Source of the DNA: Hyphomicrobiaceae bacterium
Lineage (GTDB): Bacteria > Pseudomonadota > Alphaproteobacteria > Rhizobiales > Hyphomicrobiaceae
Reading direction: 5' to 3'
DNA length: 64,000 nucleotides
Assembly: GCA_021775735.1 (NCBI GenBank)
Contig: JAJFHG010000026.1
Span: 21,191 to 85,190 of the forward strand
Part shown: positions 61,913-64,000 of the stretch, piece after piece
Numbering within the stretch: the first letter of the stretch is position 1
Layout: each line of letters begins with the position of its first letter
Position numbers and translations under genes: made by a program
Notes under the pieces: model-generated
Seen by the model: the letters and a program-made list of their open reading frames with translations, nothing else
What the model was told of the DNA's origin: nothing
Database searches by the model: none

Positions 61913-63169
61913 ATGCACGTATGCACGTATGTCAAAAATGAACGCGGTGCGACTGCGATTATTTTTGCTCTGATGCTGTTTGTCCTATTTGGCGCAATGG
62001 GCCTGGCTGTTGATTATTCAAGTTGGGCGAAGAGGAAAGCTGAATTGCAAGTGGCAGCAGATGCAGCAGCTTTAGCTGGCGCCACAAAACTTGCAAAAAT
62101 GACAGCAAGCGGTGACAACGTATCAAGCTCCGCAGCTCAAAAGATAGCTGCTGCCTTTGTGCAAGAGAAAGTTGGCAACGGAATCACGTCTCAGGTACAG
62201 GTGGACTCCGCATCAGGGCAAGTTTCAGTTGACCTTACGACAGTCGGCACGCAGTACGTATCACAGATCTTGACATCACAGTTGGTGGAGATCAACGCGC
62301 GGGGCGTTGCACGAGCGCTCACTGAAACTGCGGCAACAGCCTGTATTATTGCGCTAGATCCAAACAGTACTGTCGGCATCGACTTTGGTCTCTCGGGAAG
62401 CATGACAGCAAACGGCTGTGCAATTTGGTCAAACTCAACCAGCCCCACATCGATCAACGCAAATGGCTCAGGCGATGTTGTCGCTGCAGCAACCTGTGCT
62501 GCAGGTGGGATTCAAAAATTTGGCATCAATTTTACACCTGCGATCAAAAGCAATTGTCCGCCGGTTCTCGATCCCCTGGCAGCTTGGTCACCACCTGCGA
62601 TCTCATTGGCATGCACCAACTTGGATTTGACGTTGGAGAGCACCGATACCGTCCTCAATCCTGGTGTGTACTGCGGCGGAATCAAAGCCAATGGAACGAT
62701 GAGAGTGACTTTGAATCCCGGCCTTTACGTGTTTACGGGTGGTGACGTGAAGCTCACAGGCGGAGCTTCGCTCGAGGGTTCAGACGTCACACTTTGGTTC
62801 ACAGGGCCAGGCGCCAACATGGATCTAGGTGGCTCTGCTGGTGTTTCGTTATCCGCACCGACATCTGGCGATTGGGCAGGTATACTCATCGGGTCAGCGC
62901 GCGACGAAACAGTGTCAGAGACCTTCAACGTTAAAGGCAACGCGTCTCTTTATCTCGAAGGAAATGTCTATTTACCAACACATCATCTCAATTTTGCTGG
63001 CGGACCAGATGCCATTATGCCTCCAAACTTTACCGTCCTAATCGCTGGCACCATTGGATTTGGCGGCAACTCCAGGTTAGAGCTCCGCGGCGATTACGCA
63101 TCATCATCCATGCCTGCCTACACAGCGGCCGCAAACACAGTCGCCAAAAGCGCCGTTCTGGTCGAATAA
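61913..63169 (+). CDS. TadG-like pilus/surface protein
   Basis: A 418-residue protein with the TadG-type N-terminus NERGATAIIFALMLFVLFGA, a single membrane helix (about 14-33), then DYSSWAKRKAELQVAADAAALAGATK, the hallmark of Tad_N/TadE-G proteins. The rest (about 140-418) is a Gly/Ser/Thr-rich extracytoplasmic domain with several Cys pairs and beta-helix-like repeats (LEGSDVTLWFTGPGANMDLG), unlike the vWA domain of classical TadG. It may be part of a Flp/Tad pilus or a fixed surface protein; no other tad genes are in the window. A likely longer start at 61876 needs one base fewer in the A-tract. Confidence 0.75.
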   Translation: MHVCTYVKNERGATAIIFALMLFVLFGAMGLAVDYSSWAKRKAELQVAADAAALAGATKLAKMTASGDNVSSSAAQKIAAAFVQEKVGNGITSQVQVDSASGQVSVDLTTVGTQYVSQILTSQLVEINARGVARALTETAATACIIALDPNSTVGIDFGLSGSMTANGCAIWSNSTSPTSINANGSGDVVAAATCAAGGIQKFGINFTPAIKSNCPPVLDPLAAWSPPAISLACTNLDLTLESTDTVLNPGVYCGGIKANGTMRVTLNPGLYVFTGGDVKLTGGASLEGSDVTLWFTGPGANMDLGGSAGVSLSAPTSGDWAGILIGSARDETVSETFNVKGNASLYLEGNVYLPTHHLNFAGGPDAIMPPNFTVLIAGTIGFGGNSRLELRGDYASSSMPAYTAAANTVAKSAVLVE

Positions 63170-63211
63170 GAAACCAGGCTTCCTACGTTTGCTCATGACC
63201 CAAGGCAGATG

Positions 63212-64000
63212 TCAGGCCACCTTGTTACGGCGCCCGCTTTTCATCACTTGGTCCGCCTGTTGTTTGATCTTCTCTCGTAACCATACATGTGCGGGATCAC
63301 TGTGATCACGAGCGTGCCAGATCAGATAAAGACCGAGAGGCTTTGTCTTGAACGGTAACTTTACCGATCCGAACCCGGCTAGAGGTCCGAGGGCCATGGT
63401 ACTAAGTTGTGTTGTGATGAGTGTCGTTCCTTTCAGGAACGCAGCGAGATCGCCAAAGTTGGGTACGGTCACGCGAGGCGAACTGATATTTGTCAAATCG
63501 ACGGCAGCAAGATCCTGCAGCGCACTCGTGTAATCACGGAATTGCACTTCCACATATTCACTACTGAAGAACTCGTTCTTTGTGCGTGGTGGATCACGCA
63601 TGTCCGTATCGAAGAAACAGGCCAAACGATCTCGAAATAGCAATAGCTGAAAGATGTCTGTGCCTTCCGGTGGAAACGGACTGACGATGAACTGGCAGCG
63701 TCCTTCATATAGCATGCTAGGTGCTGGCACGTCGGACGGCACGAAACGGAAGCGCACATCGATCTCTTGTTGCTCGAATTTCTCGACCAGCGGAGGAAAG
63801 AGTAACTCACGCTGAAAATCATTCGCTGCAACCGTGAATGTCGTATGCTCTTGAGTTGGCTCGAAATGCCTTTCATCACCCAGCGATTTGAGCCGGTCGA
63901 GCACGGATTGGATGGGTTCGCGCAGGGATCTAGCGCGTTCCGTTGCAATAATCCCTCGTCCCGCGCGCACGAACAATGGATCTGCCAGGGCAACCCGCAA
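63212..64000 (-). CDS. LysR family transcriptional regulator, partial (5' end outside window)
   Basis: The frame is open to the window edge and encodes 262 residues. It begins within the DNA-binding region, LADPLFVRAGRGIIATERA being the end of the LysR winged helix, and continues through the substrate-binding domain (FTVAANDFQRELLFPPLVEK, ... WLREKIKQQADQ). About 40-50 N-terminal residues, including most of the helix-turn-helix, lie beyond 64000. Its effector is unknown. Its stop faces the TadG-like gene. Confidence 0.9.
   Translation of the reverse strand: MRVALADPLFVRAGRGIIATERARSLREPIQSVLDRLKSLGDERHFEPTQEHTTFTVAANDFQRELLFPPLVEKFEQQEIDVRFRFVPSDVPAPSMLYEGRCQFIVSPFPPEGTDIFQLLLFRDRLACFFDTDMRDPPRTKNEFFSSEYVEVQFRDYTSALQDLAAVDLTNISSPRVTVPNFGDLAAFLKGTTLITTQLSTMALGPLAGFGSVKLPFKTKPLGLYLIWHARDHSDPAHVWLREKIKQQADQVMKSGRRNKVA

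Overview
The window reads as chromosomal DNA of an alphaproteobacterium, most likely of the order Hyphomicrobiales (Rhizobiales). The support is the housekeeping block ctaA / DUF2842 / argC / rpsI-rplM with nearby enoyl-CoA hydratase, CoA-binding protein and ribA, the type-2 ArgC, and the TIGR01459-type HAD protein. The genus cannot be fixed from the sequence. No insertion sequence, integrase, phage gene or CRISPR array was seen.

Layout. 1-3834: the 3' end of a denitrification (nir) operon for heme d1 synthesis: end of nirD/L, then nirG, nirH, nirJ and nirN, followed by a truncated haemoglobin. 4546-9164: an RND efflux pump (adaptor plus permease). 9579-10751: a conserved-TM-helix (MscS-related) channel protein. 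11100-16955: a DSF-type quorum-sensing module: an RpfF-like cis-2-enoic acid synthase convergent with a two-gene operon for a REC-PAS-GGDEF-EAL response regulator and an RpfC-like membrane hybrid kinase. 17105-21314: a flippase, a cyclic-nucleotide-domain/patatin fusion and two small proteins. 21641-25149: a DevBCA/MacB-like ABC exporter with a small unknown gene. 25390-27745: three paralogous secreted Lys/Arg/Ala-rich proteins that I cannot assign to a known family.

28035-37836 is a Wzx/Wzy-type polysaccharide locus (hydrolase, Wzy, initiating sugar transferase, GT4, Wza; divergently a Wzz/pseudokinase fusion and a deacetylase). Its content resembles holdfast (hfs) or unipolar-polysaccharide loci. 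37953-46882 is housekeeping, followed by a tRNA-Thr(TGT) gene. 47238-60479 is a second polysaccharide locus: a GINT1-like protein, flippase, GT4, and a tight minus-strand operon wzz / wecG-tagA-cpsF / GT4 / GT4 / GH10 endo-xylanase-like, with a divergent second initiating sugar transferase. 60685-64000 holds a Tyr/Arg-rich secreted protein, a PilZ protein, a TadG-like pilus protein and the partial end of a LysR regulator.

How it may work together (inference): the DSF signal made by RpfF would be sensed by the RpfC-like kinase and passed to a response regulator that makes or breaks c-di-GMP. The PilZ protein, two exopolysaccharide loci and a Tad-type gene in the same window are typical c-di-GMP outputs, so the region looks like a surface-attachment and biofilm neighbourhood next to anaerobic respiration genes. 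Start codons were revised wherever a clear Shine-Dalgarno sequence favoured another start; these cases are stated in the entries.
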